Below, one piece after another: positions 20,177 to 28,858 of a stretch of 64,000 bases of DNA. Position 1 is the stretch's first letter. The number at the start of each line of letters is the position of its first letter. This stretch comes from Actinomycetales bacterium (GTDB lineage: Bacteria > Actinomycetota > Actinomycetes > Mycobacteriales > Micromonosporaceae), in assembly GCA_002919305.1 (NCBI GenBank), contig PKFB01000033.1:1-64000 (forward strand), in the 5' to 3' direction. A model generated the notes under the pieces. That model was given only the letters and a program-made list of their open reading frames with translations, was not told the origin of the DNA and did no database searches. A program made the translations under genes and the position numbers.

Positions 20177-20851
20177 ATGAGGTCACGCCGCATCAAGATC
20201 GGGTTCTGGTCTGCGTCCACAGGTTCTGAGGTTTCGGCAGATCAGAGCATTCAGGGTGCGCCATTCAGCACCGCGGACGAGGAGTACGCCGAGCGGCTAC
20301 GGCGCCTGGAAGGCGCCCGCTGGAAGCGGATCCTCAACGTCCAGGCGCCGTACCGCTGGAACCTGCGCCGGCTTCACCTGGGGCGGGTGCTCGATGTCGG
20401 CTGCGGGATCGGGCGTAACTTGGCCCACCTGGACCCAGGGTCGGTGGGGGTGGATCACAACGCCGCCGCGGTGGCGGTGGCCCGTGAACGCGGGCTGACC
20501 GCATACCGGGTGGAGGAGTTTCTCGCCAGTCAGTACGCGCGCCCGTACACCTTCGACTCGATGTTGCTGGCCCACGTCGTGGAGCACATGTCCGCCTCTG
20601 AAGCTCGCGACGTGGTTTCCATGTACCTGGATTACATTCGCCCCGATGGGCGGATCGTTTTCATCACTCCGCAGGAGAAAGGCTTCGCCAGCGATCCCAC
20701 TCATGTCCGCTTTGTAGGTTTTGCGGAACTCGCTGAACTCGCCGCTTCTCTCGGGCTGCGGATTATCGACCGTTATTCTTTCCCGCTGCCTCGTTGGGCG
20801 GGCACGATCTTCACGTACAACGAGTTCAACGTCATAGCCCGTCGACGGTAA
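20177..20851 (+). CDS. Class I SAM-dependent methyltransferase
   Basis: 224 aa. SAM site VLDVGCGIGRNLAHL (about residues 72-86), acidic motif VGVDHNAAAV, and a post-II motif LLAHVVEHM, the usual Methyltransf_11 type. It lies between rfbA and rfbC, so methylation of a sugar or lipid-linked glycan is inferred; no substrate evidence exists. Start is uncertain. ATG 20177 gives a basic N-terminal extension and has no ribosome binding site. A TAAGAT box at 20147-20152 followed by an out-of-frame GTG at 20161 suggests a 22-codon leader ORF overlapping the start. Confidence 0.82.
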   Translation: MRSRRIKIGFWSASTGSEVSADQSIQGAPFSTADEEYAERLRRLEGARWKRILNVQAPYRWNLRRLHLGRVLDVGCGIGRNLAHLDPGSVGVDHNAAAVAVARERGLTAYRVEEFLASQYARPYTFDSMLLAHVVEHMSASEARDVVSMYLDYIRPDGRIVFITPQEKGFASDPTHVRFVGFAELAELAASLGLRIIDRYSFPLPRWAGTIFTYNEFNVIARRR

Positions 20852-20927
20852 GACCGACGATGAGCGCGCCTTGGCGGGCGGTGCCGCCCGGCGATAGGGC
20901 GTCCCGAGGGGGATATAGGGTGCCACC

Positions 20928-21539
20928 GTGGAGATCAGGCCCCTGTCTATCGAAGGCGCGTGGGTGATCACCCCGGTACAGCACAGCGACCCGCGCGGTG
21001 TCTTTATGGAGCTGTACCGCTTCGACAAGCTCGCCGAGGCGGTCGGCCATCCGCTGAACCTCGCCCAGTCCAACCTCTCGGTCTCGGCCAAAGGCGTGGT
21101 CCGGGGGATCCACTACGCGGATGTGCCGCCCGGGCAGGCCAAATACGTCACCTGCCCACAGGGAGTCGGACTTGACGTGATCGTGGACCTGCGGGTGGGG
21201 TCACCGACGTTCGGCCGGTACGAGACCGTGCTGCTTGACGGGGTGGACCGCCGCGCGGTGTACATCGCCGAAGGGCTCGGGCACGCGTTCTGCGCGTTAA
21301 CCGACGCCACCACACTGCTGTACCTGTGCTCCACGACTTACAACCCCCAGCGGGAACACGGGGTACACCCATTGGATCCGGAGCTGGGCATCGAATGGCC
21401 GGTGACCGATCCGATCCTGTCGGCCAAGGATGCCGCCGCCCCCTCGCTGGCCACCGCGCTCGAACGTGGTCTGCTGCCCGACATGGACACCTGTCGCAAG
21501 TACTACGCGGAGCTCAACGGCGCCTTTCCTGGGGCGTAA
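20928..21539 (+). CDS. rfbC: dTDP-4-dehydrorhamnose 3,5-epimerase
   Basis: 203 aa cupin enzyme. Epimerises dTDP-4-keto-6-deoxyglucose at C3 and C5. The active site is visible as VVRGIHYADVPPGQAKYV (catalytic His), IVDLRVGSPTFG, the GHAFCAL strand and the Tyr of CSTTYNP. GTG start is 6 nt after TAGGGT (20916-20921), a leaderless arrangement. The following hairpin at 21602-21625 ends the unit before pafA. Confidence 0.94.
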   Translation: MEIRPLSIEGAWVITPVQHSDPRGVFMELYRFDKLAEAVGHPLNLAQSNLSVSAKGVVRGIHYADVPPGQAKYVTCPQGVGLDVIVDLRVGSPTFGRYETVLLDGVDRRAVYIAEGLGHAFCALTDATTLLYLCSTTYNPQREHGVHPLDPELGIEWPVTDPILSAKDAAAPSLATALERGLLPDMDTCRKYYAELNGAFPGA

Positions 21540-21601
21540 CTCCTATCCGACTCCTATCTGGGTTCGATCTCTGGGAATGGACGGGCGTACCCTTCAGTGT
21601 C

Positions 21602-21625
21602 ACCGGCCCGCTTGGGCGGGCCGGT
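21602..21625. terminator. Stem-loop downstream of rfbC
   Basis: ACCGGCCCGC (21602-21611) pairs with GCGGGCCGGT (21616-21625) over a 4-nt loop. Very stable, GC-rich, without a T-run. It separates the sugar genes from pafA. Confidence 0.6.
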
Positions 21626-21767
21626 ATCCCACCGGATGCGCCACCTGCGGCGGACAGTTTCGCAAAGGTGGATATCGGAAGGCGGGCGGGCCGATATGGC
21701 CGAAACATTGCCCAATACCTCCCGCTCAGGGGTGTGTGTTGACGGTGTTGCCCGCTAATGTCGATCC

Positions 21768-23126
21768 ATGCACCGGCGTATCTTCGGTCTGGAGACCGAG
21801 TACGGCGTGACCTGTACGTTCCGGGGTCAGCGCCGGCTGTCACCCGATGAGGTGGCACGTTATCTGTTCCGTCGAGTCGTGTCGTGGGGACGTTCCAGCA
21901 ACGTTTTCCTCCGTAATGGCGCACGTCTCTACCTCGACGTGGGCTCCCATCCGGAATACGCGACCCCCGAGTGTGACTCAGTGGTCGATTTGGTGATCCA
22001 CGATCGGGCCGGTGAGCGCATTCTGGAAGGGCTGCTGGTCGATGCCGAGCGGCGCCTGCACGATGAGGGCATCGCTGGTGAGATCTACCTGTTTAAGAAC
22101 AACACTGACTCGGCCGGCAACTCCTACGGATGCCACGAGAATTATCTGGTCAGTCGGCACGGAGAGTTTGGTCGGTTAGCCGACATTCTGATTCCGTTCC
22201 TGGTGACCAGACAGCTGATCTGCGGCGCTGGGAAGGTGTTGCAGACCCCGCGGGGCGCCGTGTACTGCCTGTCGCAGCGGGCAGAACACATTTGGGAGGG
22301 GGTCTCGTCTGCCACCACCCGGTCCCGCCCGATCATCAACACCAGAGATGAGCCGCACGCGGACGCCGAGCGGTACCGCCGCCTGCACGTCATCGTGGGC
22401 GACTCCAACATGAACGAGGTCACCACGCTGCTGAAGGTGGGCAGCGGCGACATCGTGCTGCGCATGATCGAGTCTGGTGTGGTGATGCGTGACCTCACTC
22501 TGGAAAACCCGATCCGGGCGATCCGAGAGGTCAGCCACGACATCACCGGCCGTCGCCGGATTCGGCTGGCCAACGGCCGGGAGGCCAGCGCCTTGGAGAT
22601 CCAGTACGAGTACTTCACCAAGGCGTCCGACTTCATCGATCGCCGAGGCGGGGACGCGGTCACCAAGCGGGTTCTGGATCTGTGGGGTCGGGTGCTGACC
22701 GCGGTGGAGACCGGGGATCTGTCCAGTGTGGAGCGAGAGATCGACTGGGTGACCAAGCTGCGGATCCTGGAGCGCTACCAGGCCAAGCATGACCTGCCGC
22801 TGTCCAGTCCGAGGATCGCCCAGCTCGACTTGGCGTACCACGACCTGCGCCGGGGCCGAGGCCTGTACGGTCTGCTGGAGCGACGGGGGAAGGTGGATCG
22901 GGTGGCGACCGATCTGGAGATCTTCGAGGCGAAGGAGACCCCGCCCCAGACCACCCGGGCCCGGCTGCGTGGGGAGTTCATCCGCCGGGCGCAAGAAAAA
23001 CGCCGCGACTTCACGGTCGACTGGGTCCACCTGAAACTGAACGACCAAGCCCAGCGTACGGTCCTGTGTAAGGACCCGTTCCGGTCACACGATGAGCGAG
23101 TGGACAAGCTGATCGCCAGCATGTGA
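21768..23126 (+). CDS. pafA: Pup ligase PafA
   Basis: 452 aa. ATP-dependent enzyme that phosphorylates the C-terminal Glu of Pup and joins it to a lysine of the target. It starts [13 protein letters not shown] with the catalytic Glu, has Asp57 in [14 protein letters not shown], and keeps the conserved [18 protein letters not shown] and [17 protein letters not shown] strands of the ligase core. It lacks the Dop loop. The C-terminal domain ends [20 protein letters not shown] (21756-21761) lies 6 nt before the ATG, so leaderless translation is likely. It is split from prcA by 9.1 kb of folate and glycan genes. Confidence 0.97.
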   Translation: MHRRIFGLETEYGVTCTFRGQRRLSPDEVARYLFRRVVSWGRSSNVFLRNGARLYLDVGSHPEYATPECDSVVDLVIHDRAGERILEGLLVDAERRLHDEGIAGEIYLFKNNTDSAGNSYGCHENYLVSRHGEFGRLADILIPFLVTRQLICGAGKVLQTPRGAVYCLSQRAEHIWEGVSSATTRSRPIINTRDEPHADAERYRRLHVIVGDSNMNEVTTLLKVGSGDIVLRMIESGVVMRDLTLENPIRAIREVSHDITGRRRIRLANGREASALEIQYEYFTKASDFIDRRGGDAVTKRVLDLWGRVLTAVETGDLSSVEREIDWVTKLRILERYQAKHDLPLSSPRIAQLDLAYHDLRRGRGLYGLLERRGKVDRVATDLEIFEAKETPPQTTRARLRGEFIRRAQEKRRDFTVDWVHLKLNDQAQRTVLCKDPFRSHDERVDKLIASM

Positions 23127-23136
23127 GGGTGCGGTT

Positions 23137-23352
23137 ATGCCTCATGAGGACGTGACCCGGCAAGACCGACCAGCGTCATCGCTGGATGCGCTGTCGGCTT
23201 GGCGACGCCACAGGCCCAGTCGGCGTGACCGGATCGTGGAGGAGATCCAGCGCAACCGGCGTGGGGAGTATGTCGTCCCCACCTGGGTGCTCGCCGTCGC
23301 CTTGGTCGCTATGGTCGGCGGGCTGGCGTTATTGGTCATCTTCTCCCAGTAA
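23137..23352 (+). CDS. Small single-pass membrane protein downstream of pafA
   Basis: 71 aa of unknown function. A basic cytosolic N-terminal half (SAWRRHRPSRRDRIVEEI) is followed by one hydrophobic helix (VLAVALVAMVGGLALLVIF) near the C-terminus. ATG only 10 nt after the pafA stop, with a GTGAGGG-type ribosome binding site overlapping that stop, so it is co-transcribed with pafA. A role in anchoring or regulating PafA is only a guess. Confidence 0.7.
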   Translation: MPHEDVTRQDRPASSLDALSAWRRHRPSRRDRIVEEIQRNRRGEYVVPTWVLAVALVAMVGGLALLVIFSQ

Positions 23353-23365
23353 CACACTGGCGGTG

Positions 23366-23397
23366 AGTGGGGCGCCCGGATCGCGGGGCGCCCCACT
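23366..23397. terminator. Terminator after the pafA unit
   Basis: Perfect 12-bp inverted repeat (AGTGGGGCGCCC at 23366-23377, complement at 23386-23397). A second short dyad, ATCCGTACGGAT at 23402-23413, is directly followed by a T-run. Together they look like a double terminator. Confidence 0.75.
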
Positions 23398-23636
23398 GGT
23401 TATCCGTACGGATTTTTATCCATACGGGTCTCAGCGCTTTTCGGTACTGCACCGGCCCGCGAGCCGCCAAATGCTCCAGAAGGCACAGCGTCGCTGACGC
23501 CTGGCGGCGCCCCGACGCGGTGGCGCGTCTCGCGGTTCTTATGACAGGTTCGTCACAATCATGAAAAGATGATCATGTCTGGCGTCCATCTGCCACAATG
23601 CTTGGCCTCCATATGGATCTTGAGGAGAAGAGGCAG

Positions 23637-24695
23637 ATGGCGTACTCAATGCCGTCCTACCCGACGGGCGGGGCTCCCGCGCCGTTTGGGCCGGTGAGAC
23701 ACCCTCACGCTCCCAGCCAGCAGGCGTCTCACAAGGTCAACCGACCGTTCTGGCCGGCCGGGGTCTCCGTGCTCACCGGGCTCCTGTTCGGGGTGCTCTC
23801 TTTAACCACCCCGTGGAGCGAAGCACGGTTAAACGGCGATGCCACCGAGATGGGGTTTGGTGACTTTGCCCCCTGGGGGTACCTCTACGTCATAGGCCTG
23901 GTGCCTGTGGTGGCGCTGGCGGTGGTGGTCGCAGGCTCGGTCCGTGTGGATCGTCGGCATCGACTCGGGGTCACCGGCACGATACTGACAAGCCTCCTCG
24001 TGGTAGCCCTGTATGCCGCCTGGTACCAGGCCCGCCAGGAGGGGGAGCAGCTCCGCGCTGACGCGTTTGCACTGGTCCAATCGGTGAGCGCCGAGGAGAT
24101 CAACGCCGCCCACCACACCTACGGCATCACGCTCGGACTCATCGCCGTGCTGCTGTTCGGGCTGGTCCTCATCAGCGCCGCATGGCCGGCCTGGAGCGTC
24201 CACCTGCAGCTTGGGGTGACCACCGTCCTAGCCGTACTCGGCTTGATCCTGCCGTGGTTCACCACGCTGGGGGTCACAGCCACCGGGAACGACGAACAGA
24301 ACTGGTGGTGGTGGCAGGCCGGTGGTTCAGGCCTGCTGGTGGGGCCGATCACCCTGGTGACGCTGGTGCTGCTGTGGTGGGCGGTATGGCGGCGGTCGGT
24401 GCGCGGCCGGCTGCTGTTGATGGTGCTGTCCGGGGCGTTGACGATGGGCCTGATCTCAGCCGCGGTCGCCGTGGCAGACGCCGACCCGGTGGACTGGATG
24501 TCCCAGGCCGACCGGGCGAACACCACGGTGATATCGGAGAGCACACCGGGCGGCGCTTTCCTCTACCTGATCACAGCGGCGGTGCTGATGCTGATCGTGG
24601 CGGTACGCGCCTGGTGGGCGGCGTACCAAAGGGCTCAGACCCAGCGGGGGAGCACCCCGTGGCCAGGGGGATACCCACCTGTCGGGCGACCCTGA
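23637..24695 (+). CDS. Multi-pass membrane protein of unknown function
   Basis: 352 aa from ATG 23637, chosen because GAGGAG lies 9 nt upstream; ATG 23598 lacks such a signal. A Pro-rich N-terminal segment is followed by about 7-8 hydrophobic helices, a Trp-run (NWWWWQ) around residue 225 and a short Pro/Gly tail. I do not recognise a family. It lies between pafA and pafBC but in its own unit, as the terminator at 23366-23417 precedes it. Converges with the DUF3866 gene. Confidence 0.7.
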   Translation: MAYSMPSYPTGGAPAPFGPVRHPHAPSQQASHKVNRPFWPAGVSVLTGLLFGVLSLTTPWSEARLNGDATEMGFGDFAPWGYLYVIGLVPVVALAVVVAGSVRVDRRHRLGVTGTILTSLLVVALYAAWYQARQEGEQLRADAFALVQSVSAEEINAAHHTYGITLGLIAVLLFGLVLISAAWPAWSVHLQLGVTTVLAVLGLILPWFTTLGVTATGNDEQNWWWWQAGGSGLLVGPITLVTLVLLWWAVWRRSVRGRLLLMVLSGALTMGLISAAVAVADADPVDWMSQADRANTTVISESTPGGAFLYLITAAVLMLIVAVRAWWAAYQRAQTQRGSTPWPGGYPPVGRP

Positions 24696-24703
24696 CCCAC
24701 GAC

Positions 24704-24737
24704 CAGGACAGAAGGACAGGAGGACAGGACAGGAGGA
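24704..24737. repeat. Short purine-rich AGGACAG repeat
   Basis: About four near-tandem copies of AGGACAG lie in the 62-bp gap between the convergent membrane-protein and DUF3866 genes. It looks like local slippage expansion; no function is visible. Confidence 0.5.
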
Positions 24738-24757
24738 TCGGTCTCAGAAGGACCAAC

Positions 24758-25843
24758 TCAGGACAGGAACGAGGCGGCGTGACGACCGGCGGCGGCAGCT
24801 GCCAGGAAGTACGCCGCCTCTTCGTCCAGGCCGCGTCCCATGGTCGACAGCTTGACCGGCAGCGCGGTCAACGCCTCCAGCAACCCGTCGGTGGGCACGC
24901 GCACGATCCGGTGCCGGCCCTCAGCCAGACCCGCCAGGTCAGAGTCGACCTGGGCGGCCAGGTCCGGTTCGAGGGGTTCAGGCACCACCAGGTCCGCGCT
25001 GGCCAGAGCGACCCGACCGTACGCGGTGAGGCTGTGGTGCGACACACCCCGGTGTCGAGGGCGGGGATCAGCGGCGGAGATCCGCAGGGAGCCGATAGGG
25101 TGTCCGTCCAGTACCGCTACCGCGTTGACGGCCTCACCCACCTCCACACCGGAGAAGCCCCACAGGGTGCCGGTGCCCAGGTTGCCCGGGCCTTGAGTCA
25201 CGATCGCCACATCGGCACGCAACGCGTACTTAGCGGCCAGTAGACCGGAGTGGACGTTGGTCGCCTCCAGGGCACCGCCGAAGGCCTGCCCGGTGGTGAT
25301 GGTGCCCACGAGCCGGTCGCCGAGCGCGTCTAGGGTGCGGCTGAACCAGGCTGGCAGCGCCCCACCGTCGGTCATGACGTACGCGACCCGGGCATCGGGG
25401 CGGTCGGCGTGGATCCCCGCCAGGATGGCGGGCAGCGCCGAGTGCAGGTCGGCGAGCACCACCGGCATGCCATCCAAGCTGTCGGCCTCAGCGAGCGCCT
25501 CGCGGTGCGGGGAAGCCTCCTCATCGGCGGCCAGCGTGATCGCCTGCAGGGGGGTGTAGCGGGCCTTGACCACATGCCCAGGGCCGGTGGGGTCCTCCGG
25601 GAGACGATCGGGGAAAGCGACCACCAGCGCGTACCCGCCGGTGCCCAGCCCCAACGCGAGCGCTCCGGTGTTGAGCAACACCCGGTCACCCGGCTGCCCC
25701 TCGCCCACCAGCGCGGGGTAGGCCAAGGCCCGGACCTGCTCGGGGTCATCGGCAGACCGACGGTCCAGGGTCACAATCAGTTCGCAGGCCCCACGCCACT
25801 GTCGGCCCAGGGCGGTCACGGTTCCCGTACGCCAACGCACCAC
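24758..25843 (-). CDS. DUF3866 family protein
   Basis: 361 aa, matches the DUF3866 family by its overall pattern: N-terminal MVRWRTGTVTALGRQW, a middle GHVVKARYTPLQ, MTDGGALPAWFS and TQGPGNLGTGTLWGFSG, then HHSLTAYGRVA. No catalytic motif is known to me. It is conserved next to pafBC in actinobacteria, so a link with that region is plausible but unproven. Start GTG 25843; a TAGCGT box 8 nt upstream suggests a leaderless or very short leader. The promoter region is shared divergently with pafB. Confidence 0.8.
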   Translation of the reverse strand: MVRWRTGTVTALGRQWRGACELIVTLDRRSADDPEQVRALAYPALVGEGQPGDRVLLNTGALALGLGTGGYALVVAFPDRLPEDPTGPGHVVKARYTPLQAITLAADEEASPHREALAEADSLDGMPVVLADLHSALPAILAGIHADRPDARVAYVMTDGGALPAWFSRTLDALGDRLVGTITTGQAFGGALEATNVHSGLLAAKYALRADVAIVTQGPGNLGTGTLWGFSGVEVGEAVNAVAVLDGHPIGSLRISAADPRPRHRGVSHHSLTAYGRVALASADLVVPEPLEPDLAAQVDSDLAGLAEGRHRIVRVPTDGLLEALTALPVKLSTMGRGLDEEAAYFLAAAAAGRHAASFLS

Positions 25844-26074
25844 GGGGGATCACGCTAACTCAGGCCGGATCCGCCCGTGGCGGCACCCTCCCGACACTCC
25901 ACGATCCGAGGATGTCCTGGTGAACCGGCGTCCATATCGGCGTGCTCGGCGAAAACCGCTGAAATTCCTCAATGGGGCCCTATGGTCCTGGATGTCCGCG
26001 TCCGTCGGCGAGTAGCACCGCATCGACGGACACGCGCGGTGACCAGCGACGCGGAATGGGCTAGCGTTCTGGGG

Positions 26075-27076
26075 GTGTCCCGTAGTCGTACCGAACGCTT
26101 GGTGAATCTCGTCATCTGCCTGCTGTCCACACGGCGCTATTTGACCGCGGCGCAGATCGCCGAGATCGTGCCGGGATATGAGCATGACCCCGCCGATCCT
26201 CGGCAGCATGAGGCGTTCCAACGCAAGTTCGAACGGGACAAGGCGGCGCTTCGAGAGTTGGGGCTGCCGTTGGAGACCGGGTCGGTCAGCGCGTTCGACC
26301 CGGAGCCGGGGTATCGGATCGCGCGTCGGGACTATGCATTACCTGAGATTTTGTTGGAGCCCGATGAAGCCGCGGCGGTAGGGATCGCGGCCCGTTTGTG
26401 GCGCCACGCCGGTTTGGCGGCGGCCGCCTCATCAGGGCTGTTCAAGCTGCGCGCAGCCGGTATTGACGTGGATCCGCACGCCAGCCTCGGAGTGGAGCCG
26501 GTGGTCACGGTCGATCCGGAATTCACCTCGTTGACCACCGCGATCCGCAACCGTCAGGCGGTCAGCTTTGAATACCGCGTACCGTCCCGGGACCACGCGA
26601 CGACACGGCGGCTGCAGCCGTGGGGAGTGGTGTGCTGGCGCGGGCGTTGGTACGTGGTGGGTCATGATCTAGACCGGGAGGCGGTGCGCTGTTTCCGGAT
26701 CTCCCGGATGACCGGCCCGGTGCGGCCGATCGGGAAACCGGGTTCCTACACCCCTCCAGAGGGGGTGGATCTGATCGGCCACGTCGCCCGGTTCTCCGAA
26801 CCCGTCGAGCACAGTGGCCGGGCCACGGTCCGTCTCCGATCCGGGCGTGGGGCGGGGATCCGCCGTTGGGCCGAGCAGATTACCGGTGATGTGGCTGTGC
26901 TGCGGTACTCCGACACCGAGGATTTCGCCCGGTGGTTGTTGGGGTACGGCGCGGATGTTGAGGTACTTGACCCACCAGAGCTCCGACAAACCATGATCCG
27001 CCTGTTGGAGGAGACACTTCAGCGTTACCCCGCGGCGGTTGACACCGCCCTGACACCCGCTGGAGCGGCCCAATGA
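26075..27076 (+). CDS. pafB: WYL-domain transcription factor PafB
   Basis: 333 aa from GTG 26075. The first residues TERLVNLVICLLSTRRYLTAAQIAEIV form a winged helix-turn-helix. The WYL domain (about residues 140-230) contains the variant motif RWYVVGHDLDREAVRCFRIS. A C-terminal WCX extension follows. With PafC it forms the heterodimer that activates the LexA-independent DNA damage response. Despite the name it does not act in pupylation. TAGCGT (26062-26067) is 7 nt before GTG 26075, which supports this start over one at 25877. It overlaps pafC by 4 bp (ATGA). Confidence 0.93.
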   Translation: MSRSRTERLVNLVICLLSTRRYLTAAQIAEIVPGYEHDPADPRQHEAFQRKFERDKAALRELGLPLETGSVSAFDPEPGYRIARRDYALPEILLEPDEAAAVGIAARLWRHAGLAAAASSGLFKLRAAGIDVDPHASLGVEPVVTVDPEFTSLTTAIRNRQAVSFEYRVPSRDHATTRRLQPWGVVCWRGRWYVVGHDLDREAVRCFRISRMTGPVRPIGKPGSYTPPEGVDLIGHVARFSEPVEHSGRATVRLRSGRGAGIRRWAEQITGDVAVLRYSDTEDFARWLLGYGADVEVLDPPELRQTMIRLLEETLQRYPAAVDTALTPAGAAQ

Positions 27077-28044
27077 GCACCCCGGCGGGACGGTTGAGTC
27101 GGTTACTCAACCTGGTGCCTTATCTGCTGGCGCGTCCCGGGATCAAGATCGCTGACGCCGCCGCTGACTTGGGGGTCACCGAGCGCCAGCTGCGGGACGA
27201 CTTGAATCTGCTGTGGGTCTGCGGGTTACCCGGGTACGGTCCCGGTGACCTGATCGACATGTCCTTCGACGGGGACAGCGTCACCGTCACCTACGACGCC
27301 GGAATCAACCGACCACTCCGGCTGACCGCCGATGAGGCACTGGCCTTGATCGTGGCGCTGCGCCTTTTGGTCAACACCCCCGGCCTGCCGAAACGGGACG
27401 CGGTGGAGCGGGCCTTGGCGCGTATCGAGGCGGCCGCTGGGGATGTGGCCAACACGGCGGACAACATCGCGGTGCAGTTGCCCGTCCCCGAGGTGGAGAG
27501 CACCGAGGCCGAGAAGGTGGCGCTGCTGCGGGCAGCCGTGGAGCGTCAACGCGCCCTGCGGCTGGTCTACTACACCGCCGGCCGGGATGAGACCACCGAA
27601 CGGGTGGTCGACCCGATGCGGGTGCTGTTCGCGGCCGGATGGGCGTACCTGGAGGCGTGGTGCCGGCGAGCCCGGGCGGTCCGCTTGTTCCGGGTCGACC
27701 GCATGGACACCATCACCGAACTTGACGAACCGGCCGCACCCCCACCGGACGCGCAACCGACGGATCTGGCCGCGGGCATCTTCCGCCCCACCCCCGACCT
27801 GCCCCTCATCACGCTACGGGTGACGCGGGAAGCCCGCTGGATCGTCGAGTACTACCCCTGTGAGCAGGTCATCGAGGAGCCGGACGGTACCTGGTTGGTC
27901 TCGCTACGCGCCTCGGATCTGAGCTGGGCGCGACGATTGGTGCTTCGGTTGACGCCGCACGCCACCGTGCTGGCCCCTCGAGAGCTCATCGAGGCGGTCA
28001 CCGAGGAGGCCCGTGCCGCGCTCGCCGCGTACCGCGGTGTCTGA
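27073..28044 (+). CDS. pafC: WYL-domain transcription factor PafC
   Basis: 323 aa. Partner of PafB. N-terminal HTH (LSRLLNLVPYLLARPGIKIADAAADLGVTERQL, listed by key helices), LTADEALALIVALRLL, then a WYL domain with RALRLVYYTAGRDE and GWAYLEAWCRRARAVRLFRVDRM. The ligand sensed through the WYL domains is thought to be single-stranded nucleic acid or similar, not visible here. Translationally coupled to pafB. The small membrane protein at 28059 follows after 14 nt. Confidence 0.93.
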   Translation: MSTPAGRLSRLLNLVPYLLARPGIKIADAAADLGVTERQLRDDLNLLWVCGLPGYGPGDLIDMSFDGDSVTVTYDAGINRPLRLTADEALALIVALRLLVNTPGLPKRDAVERALARIEAAAGDVANTADNIAVQLPVPEVESTEAEKVALLRAAVERQRALRLVYYTAGRDETTERVVDPMRVLFAAGWAYLEAWCRRARAVRLFRVDRMDTITELDEPAAPPPDAQPTDLAAGIFRPTPDLPLITLRVTREARWIVEYYPCEQVIEEPDGTWLVSLRASDLSWARRLVLRLTPHATVLAPRELIEAVTEEARAALAAYRGV

Positions 28045-28058
28045 TAGAAGGTGGCTTT

Positions 28059-28289
28059 ATGGGGTTCGTGATCTTTGTGGCGATCCTCGCCGGCGTGCTC
28101 AGTCTGGTGGGGGTGGGGCTGGCCTTGGCGACCCTGGCGCGTCGGCTGCGCGCCTTGACACGGGCCTGGCACCGGCTAGCGGCGCAGGGGCAGCGGGCCC
28201 AGGCTCAGCAGGTCCAGCTCGGCCAGCTGCGGCGTCGCGCCGCCGAGCTTGTCGAGCTTGTCTCAACGGGGCGTCGGGTAGAAATGTGA
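28059..28289 (+). CDS. Small membrane-anchored coiled-coil protein after pafC
   Basis: 76 aa. One N-terminal hydrophobic helix (about residues 3-24) followed by a Gln/Arg/Ala-rich helix (RAQAQQVQLGQLRRRAAELVEL) likely to form a coiled coil. GAAGGTGG ribosome binding site before the ATG, 14 nt after pafC, so it is in the same operon. No recognised family or function. Confidence 0.65.
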   Translation: MGFVIFVAILAGVLSLVGVGLALATLARRLRALTRAWHRLAAQGQRAQAQQVQLGQLRRRAAELVELVSTGRRVEM

Positions 28290-28564
28290 ACTAATATTGC
28301 GTTTTGTGGGGAGGTCACCTCTGGGACGCAAACGTTGGCGTGGGTCCATTGGGATACACCTTTCGCCTACGCTGTGATCCCTTCATATAGGCGGCCGCGC
28401 CGCGTATGGTGAGATCTGGTCGACGTCCCGGTGACAGTCTGGCGACACTTCCACGATCATGGTGGACGCCGGCCCGTCTGCCATGGAGGCTGTGAAGGGG
28501 TGAGACGTACGATGGGCCGCAGCCGACCGCGACCCATCGTCGCGACACAGGAGGTGGCTTTCAC

Positions 28565-28846
28565 ATGAACGCTCTCAGGGGCTGGCATATCGTCGTCCTT
28601 ATCGTTGTGCTCATCCTCCTGTTCGGAGCGAAGCGACTCCCCGACGCCGCCCGCGGACTCGGTCGGTCCTTGCGCATCCTGAAGGCGGAGACCCGGAACC
28701 TCTCCGAGGATGACGTCGAAGCCAAGGCTGAGGTGCCGCACACCCGCCAGCCGCTGTCGACGACAACGATCGACGGTGAGGCGACGACTGTGCGTCCCAC
28801 CCCACCCACTCCACCGCAGGCTGACCAGCGTCGTTACGACCAGTAA
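28565..28846 (+). CDS. tatA: Sec-independent translocase subunit TatA
   Basis: 93 aa. Pore-forming component of the twin-arginine export system. One short transmembrane helix (WHIVVLIVVLILL) followed by the FGAKRLP hinge and an amphipathic helix (DAARGLGRSLRILKAE), then a charged, disordered tail. GGAGGTGG ribosome binding site upstream. tatC follows after 12 nt. No tatB is adjacent. Confidence 0.96.
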   Translation: MNALRGWHIVVLIVVLILLFGAKRLPDAARGLGRSLRILKAETRNLSEDDVEAKAEVPHTRQPLSTTTIDGEATTVRPTPPTPPQADQRRYDQ

Positions 28847-28858
28847 TCATTAACACCC

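Noticed and set aside
8106-23126. dop and pafA as a recent gene duplication
   Set aside because: They are ancient paralogues with distinct features (Dop loop only in the first), both expected in every Pup system.
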